A DNA stretch of 64,000 nt, taken from NCBI RefSeq assembly GCF_024198215.1, contig NZ_JAKCFA010000015.1, forward strand, positions 186,001 to 250,000. Reading direction: 5' to 3'. Below, in pieces: positions 12,001 through 18,800 of this stretch; the stretch's first letter is position 1; every line of letters begins with the position of its first letter. The notes under the pieces are model-generated. The model searched no databases, was not told where the DNA came from, and worked only from the letters and a program-made list of their open reading frames with translations. A program made the translations under genes and the position numbers. The DNA comes from Myxococcus qinghaiensis. GTDB lineage: Bacteria; Myxococcota; Myxococcia; Myxococcales; Myxococcaceae.

Positions 12001-12078
12001 CGCGTGGGCCACCAGGGCGAATCCCAGGCACACCACCGCGAGCACCGCGCGAACACCGCTTGAGCTGAACTGACGCAC
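1..12078 (-). CDS. Giant secreted Ig-like / beta-propeller / IPT-TIG surface protein, 3' end outside window
   Basis: The minus-strand frame is open from a GTG at 12078 through base 1 (4,026 codons, no stop), so the C-terminus is missing. GGAGGGG lies just before the GTG, and the N-terminus (MRQFSSSGVRAVLAVVCLGF, then ALVAHA) is a Sec-type signal peptide, which fixes the start. Domains, approximate residues: two Big_2-like Ig domains (260-345, 350-442); a long series of Ig-like repeats with the phrase 'DDxxVxxVxFxVDG' (445-2925); an LVIVD-type beta-propeller with 'GVVVVDLSN' and 'GLRVLDLLD' (2935-3255); an SbsA-like Ig domain (3258-3365); two IPT/TIG domains with 'VEPRAGPVDGGTRVTI' and 'VSPASGPLAGGQEVEL' (3374-3547); a second propeller (3560-3890); another SbsA-like Ig domain running off the edge (3913-4026). 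There is no catalytic motif. It is probably a cell-surface or matrix adhesin; the binding partner is unknown. It could belong to the toxin locus upstream or be independent. Confidence 0.85.
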   Translation of the reverse strand, partial: MRQFSSSGVRAVLAVVCLGFALVAHAAPPVVTAAYPLAPLRPGSQSVEVGFDIEQQVSQVLVTIQGTSATQGNFASVTNLRVERDFAGAVPFHLLVPLKAAFPDDGALTVTAVPIGPDSVPGASFSTTFDAKASPPGFAPTPVTVRSELNAGGIVLEVGYTGQVSSAELSMMGASALALRTVFGDLSEAEAQAFVTARRLVGRPRVSTPGRIQFFLPTLDGKVPPDGVVIADVALQDPFGRTVHTSAVEFTSSTSFDPLISISAKPESLLLDQVGRREQLQVFGNFAIAGEVDISGGRRGVLYESSNPATVAVTQSGEVIALGQGEATLKVTYAERTKEVPVIVTDPSRIAGVRITPDTVTLERVRDTFQLKLEGRLDDAETGRVIDLTPSALRTDWSSQDPTIVHVTPEGRLTSLRPGSVTITARHTTLDEVVWTDDIRVEARDGVPTVRLSGPTSIAAGASFEVRAVASDDLSIKHVSFLVNGVPTVIDDTAPYSLRIQAPPLVGASFKVAAIAVDSGDQESPRATLDIKVVPPAGPSTRQVVYELPTPGANLIEGLPQILRVTSGDWMSGNLSPLDFQVVRFTVDGAPVGSSQTARVELRPVPNTSPQEIVAVPLWEISYVPPAGSAGTSAALKATAVDRQGATAEGSTVLVRIVGNAPPLITRRAPLGSTVEVTEKVPLSVEGTVADDAMAFGVKLALLVDGNAVATTRLDQGGQGGTAEGGQAFKLVWTPPAGSAGKRPRVEIQAIDHGGLERRIGFEAVIRLDGPPNVAIQTPTSTDSYVGGTPVTLTAAASDDSGEPPQVTWKVNNVPVGQSSVPPYRLLWRTPVVEVDGTFSVTATARDAQGHEQTSGTVVVGIRRDSKAPTVNILTPQHLVEVPNSQALLVTIAGFDEVSPQRVELYLDEEETPVFVDDALGDNAGVSGSYISYTVIPVEKFFVGPLPKETLKLTARAFDSSGNSAETSHTVTLKGDRPPTVEFLSPSPGFVGTAATHVPIVLHAEDDVAVSRVELFELRGSTRHSVGVATVPPYRFDLLLPSTPGTVQLLAEAVDSAGEKNVGTVSLSLDVTADDEPPMVAFRTPAEGTRVYAGANRKVDVVVVATDNVRVKNARLFLQDPLQPSNPDAPETPVGSGAITGTQEGLYQVFKWTLDVPADFADKPLRLRAVVTDDGNRTAERRLVLQAVVNTAPVVQLMLPAPRTVVKEGQDVTVTFTVSDDEGVASFAARSGGVTLEPFIGPVNTAIQQKLIVRAPIVTPSTPASERTVGIIAKDVSPVPQFGHEDVLLDVIDDLEHPTALLLSPIPGTPTQPLQVPNRSSLGLRVDVSDDVRVSRVAVVLDGVEIQPTAPQQAYLRASQEDFEEVRVPNPQGPGDILVSRRYVGTFSGTVPIKRTSVDPADTEPERHVIWARAYDPAGNPTDTSQVAFDIVVAEDKLPPVVRVSLNGVPNAQSCVAGSQVKLQVQASDDSGVESLSVRFQGGADLTGLEQKPQELPATSVSLSGSYTLPEVTNGETGTVSFEATATDSEGRTTVSAYSCLLVADTAPVARWVSPTSGDLIEEQRYQGALELQDDVGLRAAWLVASTSEVKTATASDFALHAPALVGTPQTPFSLANHAVPVATLSFGGQPGSGGSAGAPFTFSVTGEDGAVRVTPPVALSTDSAPGFLRLKVGADSQGAEARVTYHLRPRASLSPDAQAELNTFKALFPSGDLTLTRVLTLDAGNGYEADLGFPKNAVEVEQVLVELRARGGDSRPVLVSELALRYQSGQPYQVRAAAGGQRLTVDPLSSSLNPGQLTSRQVGFRIPASWTSPDVRLTTVAVDTRGVVTKDARSLRVVPDTVVPTVSIVGLGESATAVRNQPFKVRLRVADNASLSGVRLLMDGAPQGDTLLVGTSQEVEVTLQRDALGAAELYAQAWDRAGNETVSLPAYVQIVSDAPPTLQMDRLVAVGETLYRTELEGGFVSLLQNKTATLHFTVKDDVGVQSVTTTFGSEAPRTQTFEPPQVGSRALSVSFTPPVGPEGLPTVLTLTVKDTANQEKSARLVIESRRPRAPQLAILEPAQDGYLVEGSIQLRLGALAADDTQVTGVEFFVNGKPALQLEARDGTTVPTLFDPEGNPVAADVTVRDTLTALRVGPEEISRFRIFRGLLALPPGFVRLDPTRTESFVLLRVEATDLEGNRSSVERRIRIAEDTGLPVANVLRPSLGRDIIENTPVLIQVQAHDNAFVDRVEIHAGPSAEGLKLVHVAGGFPSENGLPGSPFDVYSPVVTFQHSVPKLSELGGLDSVPYFIATRARDISGNLGELEYQQIDVVRDREPALSILSPADGTTAVASNFLPVILSAEDDVAVTSVSLYLDGSATPVATLTQPPFRFLIPVPGTTGGTLRLQGRAVDSFGHIVNSQTVVLTVAEDLPPTVVIAQPAHGAIVTEGRDFSVLVAAQDDVDVQRVEVTVEGGVDGMLRFASSTRPYAFRVPLPHGSASRSLTIRANARDSSGKTVNAQTVTVLAKADTQDPVVKLVSPANGSARVTGLRLDVEARAEDNVGVAGVSFRVQVGSGDEKEVAYIPAPPYRFSYLVPKDLVADGGAPVPLRFTARAVDLSNRSATDTVTVSAIDDKPPTVALKNPPFKVVAKLPSSFHAQTGDDVAVAHVTFLVGPTRDSLAEVGRRFQLPFEHIYVADPADVGKRLWIAARAVDTAGQSAQSEPIAFNVVADQLPTVELTRPEPDGTVFAGARLRLEANALDVDSGIESVSFFVDGRKVATALAPAGIPGKPNAYVASFVAPIGSGSREFFIKAVAVDKAGQEAETPARKVGTIPDTTAPNVELVDPPHLDVVTEGDPLLLSAFAADNAGIHDVGFLASYTSESGQTVSGEVGASAVAVTSSANRPQYRYSWLVPTPLAGRSITLHARAKDLSGNTTSSQVVQVEAGMRPSRTPYRPFGGSGESTRLSALAVDGAGLGVVGATGLPLGAPVRRGVEFFRVTDAPLEALVAHPLEGVPVASAFHGRLALVSVRHDQAARNGELVLFDTSNAGNITRRGSIELSGHDVGGVVAAGQLAFVANGDQGVVVVDLSNLDYPQRVTTLPTNGPARDVGVLGDKLLVAAGTGGLRVLDLLDPELGELGHAAVPGGAETLEVVGERVHVGCQGATASLAVVDVRAAPRVVSLLSHAPGRTDLLASGQRSVAGLGNVSVSTVQLIDQDSRPVKGLLTASLIDDAGIATTSVRANVPAALDVSMTGDGLLTLFGHQGVAEFTLPRFIVTDVAPGNGAEQVALEAPELALSVGFSQPVDPATVSAARVILREGLLNGRVLTTEARVSPTDSYRIELLLPAGVKLARGKEHSISVEAGVGSTFQQTLDKRFLSRFRTRTAEGLVPRVDRVEPRAGPVDGGTRVTIRGAHFEPGARVYFSDAEATEVSVSESKTVLTARTPQQVEGPVKVTVVNPGGLQGSLLGGFIYMDILQVSFVSPASGPLAGGQEVELSGAGFQQGAEVYFRGQGAQTARGSLAPSAIVLSPGRMRVTTPAGGFGPADIFVSNPDGQTAMAENAYLYTNLATTKRIGRYQPAIDGTEGRPSSRLPQGRPGALALEKGRAYLLADANIQQGADVIEVLKRSTQGALSIVDISVPEDSEVMGGVSFPPPYLPRALAVRERIAYVAAEALELTHVDMVGEGGPSLLVVDARQGTQPRLVMALPYEGKAHDIAVVDDLALVAAGDSGLAVFSLVEPLRPTLLGSVRSFLMKGSVRTPSIEKVRMLGRHAVLRARSGNDVATLVVDLARPGFPVVGETQDLGDLAIHSGRGLSSSGVGASTVSLTPPTQPRQVAQVPALVGTRFSLSALGTHLGANAGAGVVQLSALSELAAPLAVDAVDLWPATSLSEVEIDRGVVAASISTVYSPPGQPAPNDGFAVIAVPFPMVMAVSPAPSATGVPTTETLVADLNLAVRPVSSVNARLYRMDGSARGDELTVVASLQVSEAGVHQLVIDPTLTLRAQTRHRLVISGLQAASDDGSLMPGRFVTEFETSDDTVA

Positions 12079-12347
12079 TGCCCCTCCGACCTACGCCCTC
12101 TCGGGACGTACCGTGACCGCCTCAACGACTGCCCAAACGACACACCGCTCGCCCGACGCCCTGGGGAAACAGGTCTCGAAAGACCCGCCCCACAAGGCGC
12201 CCCCATCTCTTCGATACGAAGTGAATCGAACATTTCGGCAGTCCCGCCGGCAGATCCTCGTGCCAGCAGGGCCTGCCTCACCACGTCCGGGCCCACCGGG
12301 TGGGGGGCGGCGCGCCTCGGCGGCGGCCACTCTCCCCAGGCACCGGC
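12079..12347. promoter_or_regulatory. Intergenic region upstream of giant adhesin gene, with inverted repeat 12210-12230
   Basis: This 269-bp stretch has no convincing gene. It holds the ribosome-binding site of the giant secreted protein (GGAGGGG at 12080-12086, read on minus) and presumably its promoter. A 6-bp inverted repeat, TTCGAT-N9-ATCGAA, spans 12210-12230 in a locally AT-richer patch and is operator-like. A short GC hairpin (CCCAC-CGG-GTGGG, 12292-12304) lies downstream of the small gene ending at 12348, but it has no U-run on either strand and is not a convincing intrinsic terminator. Confidence 0.35.
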
Positions 12348-12839
12348 TTACACGCCCTGTGTGGCCCCACAGACAGCAACGATGGCCCGAATCACGCTGC
12401 GTGGGAGATCTGGACGGCCGATATAGACGTCGTCCTCGTCACCCGGCGCCTCGTTCGCCTCCCGGGCGAACAGACAAACGCGCTCCCGCATCTCGGCGGA
12501 CGCACCAGCCAGCACCGCCCCCACCTCATTCGAGAGACACAAGACAGCGACTTCACGCGCCGCCAGATCCTTGCTCAGCAACCCGAGGTCGCATTCAAAC
12601 TCAATGGCCCCGATCTGATCGGCAATCGAAACCACATGCGGGCCCGGCCCTGAGTGCGAAGAAACGGAGGGATTGAACTCCACCTCATGTCGCCCGTCCC
12701 CCAACCTCCGCAGCTCCGCATAGGTCACCCCGTGAAAGTCCTCACCGGGCCACACCTCGGTCAGCTCGCCCCATTGCCTGGAATAGGAACTCATCACCAG
12801 GACACGACCTGCCTGGGACCGAATGAACAAGGTCTTCAT
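12348..12839 (-). CDS. Unrecognised small protein, probable immunity protein for the Rhs toxin tip
   Basis: 163 residues. I start at the ATG at 12839, which has GGGAG about 7 bases upstream; an in-frame ATG at 12866 has no such site. It begins 45 bp after the stop of the 5,078-residue Rhs protein on the same strand. It has no signal peptide or membrane segment, is acidic and is probably cytoplasmic ('MKTLFIRSQAGRVLVMSSY' start; 'DDVYIGRPDLPRSVIRAI' near the end). I recognise no family. The call rests on position: in polymorphic toxin loci the gene immediately 3' of the toxin tip normally encodes the neutralising immunity protein. Its GC content (about 60% in the lines I counted) is below its surroundings, matching the toxin tip and consistent with co-transfer of the pair. 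Confidence 0.6.
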   Translation of the reverse strand: MKTLFIRSQAGRVLVMSSYSRQWGELTEVWPGEDFHGVTYAELRRLGDGRHEVEFNPSVSSHSGPGPHVVSIADQIGAIEFECDLGLLSKDLAAREVAVLCLSNEVGAVLAGASAEMRERVCLFAREANEAPGDEDDVYIGRPDLPRSVIRAIVAVCGATQGV

Positions 12840-12884
12840 CCAACATCTCCCAGGAAACACAGACACAACCAGGACAACGCGGAC

Positions 12885-15800
12885 TCAAGGCGTCCCATTC
12901 TGACCTCTCATCCTCAAAACAAGGCAATCCGCCACGTCCCAGGCCTGGCAATGGAGGTTTCCTGGGTTCTTCGCGCGGATGTAGTCATGAACCTGTCGCT
13001 TGGTCAGGGATTCGTTCGGGCTTTCCGCGAACAAACGTCTCAAGCTGTTGAGTTCATGCATCTCATGTCCGAAGACGGCGACGATCTCCTCATCACTCTT
13101 GAGCACGTCCCGGTGGATCGCCACCAGAACCATCCCATCGGCGTCGAACAGCGGATCACCCTCTTTCAAGTCATGAACGAAGTTTTCCCAGGTCATCATG
13201 TCCTTCATTTCCTTCGGCTGGCGGGCCGGATAGTACTCCGCCCTGGCATTCTCCGCCCTGATGGTCGGCCTGGCCTGGAAGTAGATATCATCGGGGATGT
13301 CCACACCGTTCGCCCGGGCAATCTCGATGGCTTGCTCCAGGGTTCGCTCCTGCCCTGCGGGATTCGGCTTGAACTTGAGCCGTGTATCCTGCGCCGCCCC
13401 GACCAGGGACGTTTCGAGGGCATCATCCACATGGCTGACGGCGGCGGAGGCTTCCCGCAGCGCGGAGGCAGATGGGGCCGCCGCTTGCCTGAAGATCATC
13501 GCGCCAACCCCGGCCGTCAGCGCGTTGAAGGCCACCCCCTCCGGCGTGACCTCGCCGGAGATCCCGTACTCCATGGCTGTTCCAGCCCCTGTCTCGGCCA
13601 GCCACACCCCCACGGTCGCCGTCGTCGTGGAAACACTTCCCGCTTCGACGAGCACCAGGGCCAAGGGCGTGGCGGCGAGCGAGACACCCACGCCGGCCGC
13701 CAGGAACGCGCCTTGAACGCTCTTCTTGAGCTCCCGCTGACGCTCCTCCTCCCAACGCTCGTACTTCCCCCGGAAGGGCCGCAGGTCACCGTGGTGGAAT
13801 TCAGAGCCTCTCCACCGCCCGGACAACGCGAGGCGCATCTCGCAAGCCATGCGACTTTCGCCACTGAAACAGGCCGACCGACCATCCGGATCCGTGAACC
13901 GCATCGGATTGGCATTGGCATACGCCCACGGCTGCATCCCCGTGGGTGATTTCAGATACGCCTCCGCCCCCACCGGGTCCTCGGACAGGAACCGTCCTGT
14001 CGAGGCGTCGTACCAGCGTTGCTGCGCGTAGGTGAGGCTGGCGGCCGAATCCCAGGAGTGGCCGGTGTAGCCGACACTGGCCTGGTTCTCGTCCGGAACG
14101 GCACCTGAGCGATATTCGCCCCAGGCATCGAACCTGGACGACGTCAGGTCCCCCATCCCGTCGACCCGCGCCACCCCGCTGCCCATGCCGTCATGGAGGA
14201 TGCGGTCCTCTCCCGAAGCGAGCGTCAGCCCGGCGAGCACCTCTTGATGCAGGCGATTGCCGCTCGGAAGCTGCTCCTCGACGAGCGTGTCTCCAGCCCA
14301 GACGTACCGCGTGGTGCCGGAGTTCGTCTCGCGGGACCGGCGCAAGCCATCGAAGCCATAGCGATAGTGGGCCTCCGTCGTCTCCGGCGTACCTCCCGTG
14401 CCTTCCCGCTCCACTCGGACATGGGCCAACCGCCCCATCGCATCCCAGCCATAGTGAGTCTGTTCCGTCTCCGAGCGGACTTCCCGACGCACACGTCCCG
14501 AACCATCCGTGAAGTATGTCGCTTGACGTCGGGCGTCCTCCGCCAGGGCCAGGTCATCAATGGACTCCAAGCCACCTGCACCATTGAACCCGTAGACGAG
14601 ACGCCGCTGCGCGCTGGCCGCCTGTTCGTACCCCTCCGAGGACAGCGAACCGGAATGACTCAAGGCATGGCGGGCGCCCAGGCGCGTCCCATCCGCAGCC
14701 AGCTTGTAGAGCACCGCGGCCCCACCCGGGTAGCGCACTCCCGTGAGACGGTCCGCCTTGTCATATCCGTATTCGGTTCTCTCGTTGACGAGCGCACCCT
14801 GGCCGTCGGGCACCTGAGCATCCTCACGGACCCGATTGCCGCGAACGTCGTAGGTGTATTGGAACGAGATCCGGGGCGTGCCAGCCGTCTGCTCACAGCC
14901 CACATCCAATTCCGCCGTCGTCGTCCGGATGGACTCCAGCCAACCGCGCCCGTCGTAGCACTTTCGCTCCACGTTGGAGCCGTCCGCGATACGCGAGAGC
15001 AGCTCTCCTCCTGGCTCCCAGGCCACGGTCCGCTGGGTGCGCACCTCGCCATCGCGAAGCGTCCGCACCACGTTGATTCGAGCCAGCGCGTCGTAGCCGA
15101 GCTCTTCCGCCAGGCGAACGCCGCCGGTCACCGGCCCCGACGTGCGACGGAGCGGTAGATCGCTCCCCGTGACGTAGGAGAACTCAATCCTGTCTTCCGT
15201 ATCTGTCGCATGGTCCTTGCCACGCTCGCTCCACGCGGGCCGACCTCGCGAATCGTAACCGAAGCTGTTGAGCACGTTTCCACTGGTCCGAACCTCATTG
15301 GCTTGAACCAGGGCGTCCAGCGCGTCATAGGCGAAGTCAATCCGCTGGACGTCATGATGGGCCGACGAGGACGTCTCCGCGACGAAGGCTCGCCAGACAG
15401 GACGCCCCCGACCATCCAGCAGCGTCTTGACGACATCCTTGTCATTGCCGCCAGACAACACCGCGTTGCTGGGTGAGGTCACCTGCTCGACGCCGTTCAC
15501 CCACGAGGTGACCCAGTCCGACGTTCCACGCACTCGGTGGGTGGGCCGCGACAGATAGTCATACTCAAAAGTCTCCGAAGGAACGCCGCCCGAGGGGCGC
15601 TGGATGGCCGACAACCGCCGCGCGGCGTCATATTCGTACGAGAAGGGGGATAGGCCAGGAGGGGTCACACGCCGCACCTCGCCCAACGGTCCATTCTCAT
15701 ACTCCCAGGCCTCACTGGGATTGGCGGAGTCCTTCCAGACCTTGGCGACGAATCCACCGGCGTCGTAGGAGATATTCGTCTCCTTCAGCTCGCCGTTCTT

Positions 15801-18800
15801 TCCGAACTGCTCCCGTACCAGCAGGCCACGCGGCCCGAAGGTGAACGAGCGCACCCGCTCGGCGGGGTCCGTGACACTCGTGAGGCGACCATCCAGCCGG
15901 TAACCCATGTGGGTGTGCTCCGGCGCTCCCCCATCACCTAGCGCGACATCGACCAGCAATCCCTGGTCATAAGTATAGACCTTCGAGGGTCGTCCCGCGG
16001 GCTTCTCCCGGGCAATCACTCCGAGCGCGTCGAAGCTCCAGGAATCCGTCAGCCCGCCCTGCGTCCGGGACACCATCTGGCCCAGGCTGTTCGTCTCCAC
16101 GTCGAACTGGCGCGCCGGCAACACGACGGAGGGTGTCGCACTGACCGTCCCTGTCTGGAGGACGGAGACGGTGCGCCCGGTCCATGGAGCCTTCGTCACG
16201 TATTCATAGAAGTCCGAGCCTCGCTGCCAGTGCTCACGCGACTCCAGCGTGCGCCCCCGGTCATCGAACTTCTTCCGCTCGAAGGTCAACACCGACGGAG
16301 CTCCCTCGCCTCCTTCGGTCTTCTCTGTCGTCACCCGTTTCTGAAGCCAGGCTCCGGAATAGGCATACGTCGTGGTGATGGAGTTCCCGTCCGTGCCGGT
16401 CCCGCCCCCGGACAGCGGGCGTTTGTCCTCACGCACCTCCTTGAGGAGCTGGTGTCTCGCGTTGAAATAGCGGTACGTCTTGTAACCGAGCGGACCTATC
16501 TCCTCGGTCGCGGAGTCCGGCACCGAACCATCCGCGCCTGGCTTCCCGGTCAACCCGTAGCTGTAGGACCAGCGGGCACCGACGGTGTTCCCACCCGTGG
16601 CGACCAGCTCTTTGCTCTTGAGCTGTCCGAAGGCGTCATAGGTATGACGCCAATCCGCATCCGGGTGAGGTCCCTTCTGGCGCACGACGCGCCCCTCTCC
16701 ATCCACGAAGAGTTCCGTGATGGCCGCCGGATTGGCCGCGTCCCCCGGTTCGTCCTTGCGATACAGATTCCCCGCGGAGTCGTAGTGATAGGTCGTGGTC
16801 TCCGTCGTCGAGGAATCAATGGGAGCCACTTCGGTAATCATCTGCCCGCGCGCGTTGTAGGTGTACTTCCACGAGGCCGGGTCTCCTCCGACGATCCGGA
16901 CCCGCTCCACCAGCCGGCCCGCGACGTCGTAGAACTCCTCTTCGTTCTCCACCCGGGCAGCGCCATCCGGACGCCCGATGGTCCGGGTGATGAGAACCTT
17001 CCTGCGGCCCGTGGGAGGAGGACTCCCGTCCTCGTAGCGATACGTGACCTCGAGTTCCAGCGGGGCCGCGCCTGAAGCAATGCTCCGGGAATAGCGAGTC
17101 AGGCGCCCCAGTGCGTCGTGGTACTCGAAGTGCTCATCCGTCTCCATGACGTGGTCCTGCTGCCTCGTCACGCGGCCATGGTCGTCATAGTGCCGCTCGA
17201 ACTCCACGCTGGTGACGACAGTTCCCGACAGGTTCGTTTTCGTGGAACGCACCTGACCCAGTGCATCCGGTTCGATGTCCAGCACATGGCTGGAGGCACT
17301 GTTTCCAAAGCTCCTGGCAACGACGTCGCCCTGGAAGTTGCGACGCCACTCCTCTGTACTGCGCTCGCCATTCACCACCGCGGCGCCCGTGTAATCCCAG
17401 TACACGGGCCGCCCCAGGAAGTCGTAGCCAATCCGGGTCAACAGCCCGTTGTGGTCCACCACGGAGCGGGCGCGGCCGTTGGAGTCGAAGTCCTGGTAGC
17501 GCAGCTCGTCGACGCCAGACGGTCCCGTGGTCGTTCCAGCGTTGACGATGCGAACCCCCGTCAAGCGCCCGGAGTCGTCGTAGTCGTAGGCACGTTCGAC
17601 ACCCACCGCATCCGTCGTCGACACCAACCTGCCATTGCGCTGGTGTTGCTTGCGGACCGCCACCGCCTCCTGTCCCGGCGGGCCGAACGGCGTGCGCTCT
17701 TCCACGAACACACCCCGGAGGGACTCGTCCCCTTCCGTCACCTCCCAAGTGTCCACCGTGCGAAGCGTGGCGGAGCCATTGAGGCTTTCCCGCACCGTCA
17801 CCCGAAGGTTCGCGGGCGAGTACGAATAGGCCCAATCCTGACGCGGAGTGCCCTCGACGATGTGCCGGGTGACTCGACCGAGGCTGTCGTATTGCCACGA
17901 CTCCTCGGAGCCCGTCTCCTCGTCCTTGCGATGGGTCATCCGCCCGAACGTGTCGTACGTCAGCTGGCGCGTCAGCGTCCCAAGTCCCAATGAACCCGCG
18001 TTCGGGTTCGTCAGGACGATGAGTTGCGGGAGCCCCAGGGCATTGAGGTCGCCATAGGTCTTTTGTTGGCCGAGTGTATCGATCTCCGTGAGCAGCACTC
18101 CGGAGCCGTCCATCTGGAACGTGCGGGTTCCAGTGTTCCTCGCCGTCAAGCCATTGCTGTTGGTGACGGTGATGCCTTCGATCTTCCCTTCCGGCGTGAC
18201 ACGGGTGTTGACGGATTGGGTTCCCTGAGTGGCCGGGGTGATGCGCTGGTCCGGAATGCCAAACTGCTTGTTCACCGGATTCGTGAAGGTTTGACGCACC
18301 AGCTCCGCTTGTCCGCCCGCCGGGACCGGACCTCGGAATCCCTCGCTGCTCGGAGGTGCCTGCTCCAGCTTCAGCGACAGCAACCGGTGAGACGAGTCGA
18401 TGTCGTACTCGAGTTCGGCCTTGTTCGGGAGCGTCACGTGGAGCGGCGAAATCTGGCCGTCTGTGCGCCAGACCGTCTTGTGCTCATTCAACGATCCCAC
18501 CGTGACGCTCTGCGCGCTGCCGTAGCTCGTCAGCGTGTACACGACGCTCACGCCATCGGAACGGGTCACCTGGCGGCGGCCAGTGCTCTCGTAGACGTAC
18601 TGATAAGGCGCGGGCCCCTTGCCCGAGCTCGTCGACAAGTCGATGACCTCGGCGGGCTGGACATGCTCGTAGGTATGGGAGGTACCGGTGCTCGTGTAGT
18701 GGGCGACCCACTGGTCGAAGAACGTCAGGGGCGCGACATCCGGCGTCACCTGGTAGCGCGCGGTCCGCAGCTCATTGACCAGACGCCACCTGGAGTAACC

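Noticed and set aside
12292..12304. GC hairpin downstream of the putative immunity gene as an intrinsic terminator
   Set aside because: The stem is only 5 bp with a 3-nt loop and has no U-run on either strand.
12091..12330. 79-codon minus-strand frame in the gap before the giant adhesin
   Set aside because: Pro/Gly/Arg-rich, without a start context or similarity; more likely a chance frame in the leader region.
12654..13949. Plus-strand open frame over the toxin tip and immunity gene
   Set aside because: It overlaps the Rhs C-terminus, including the conserved Rhs core on the minus strand, and has no recognisable content or ribosome-binding site.
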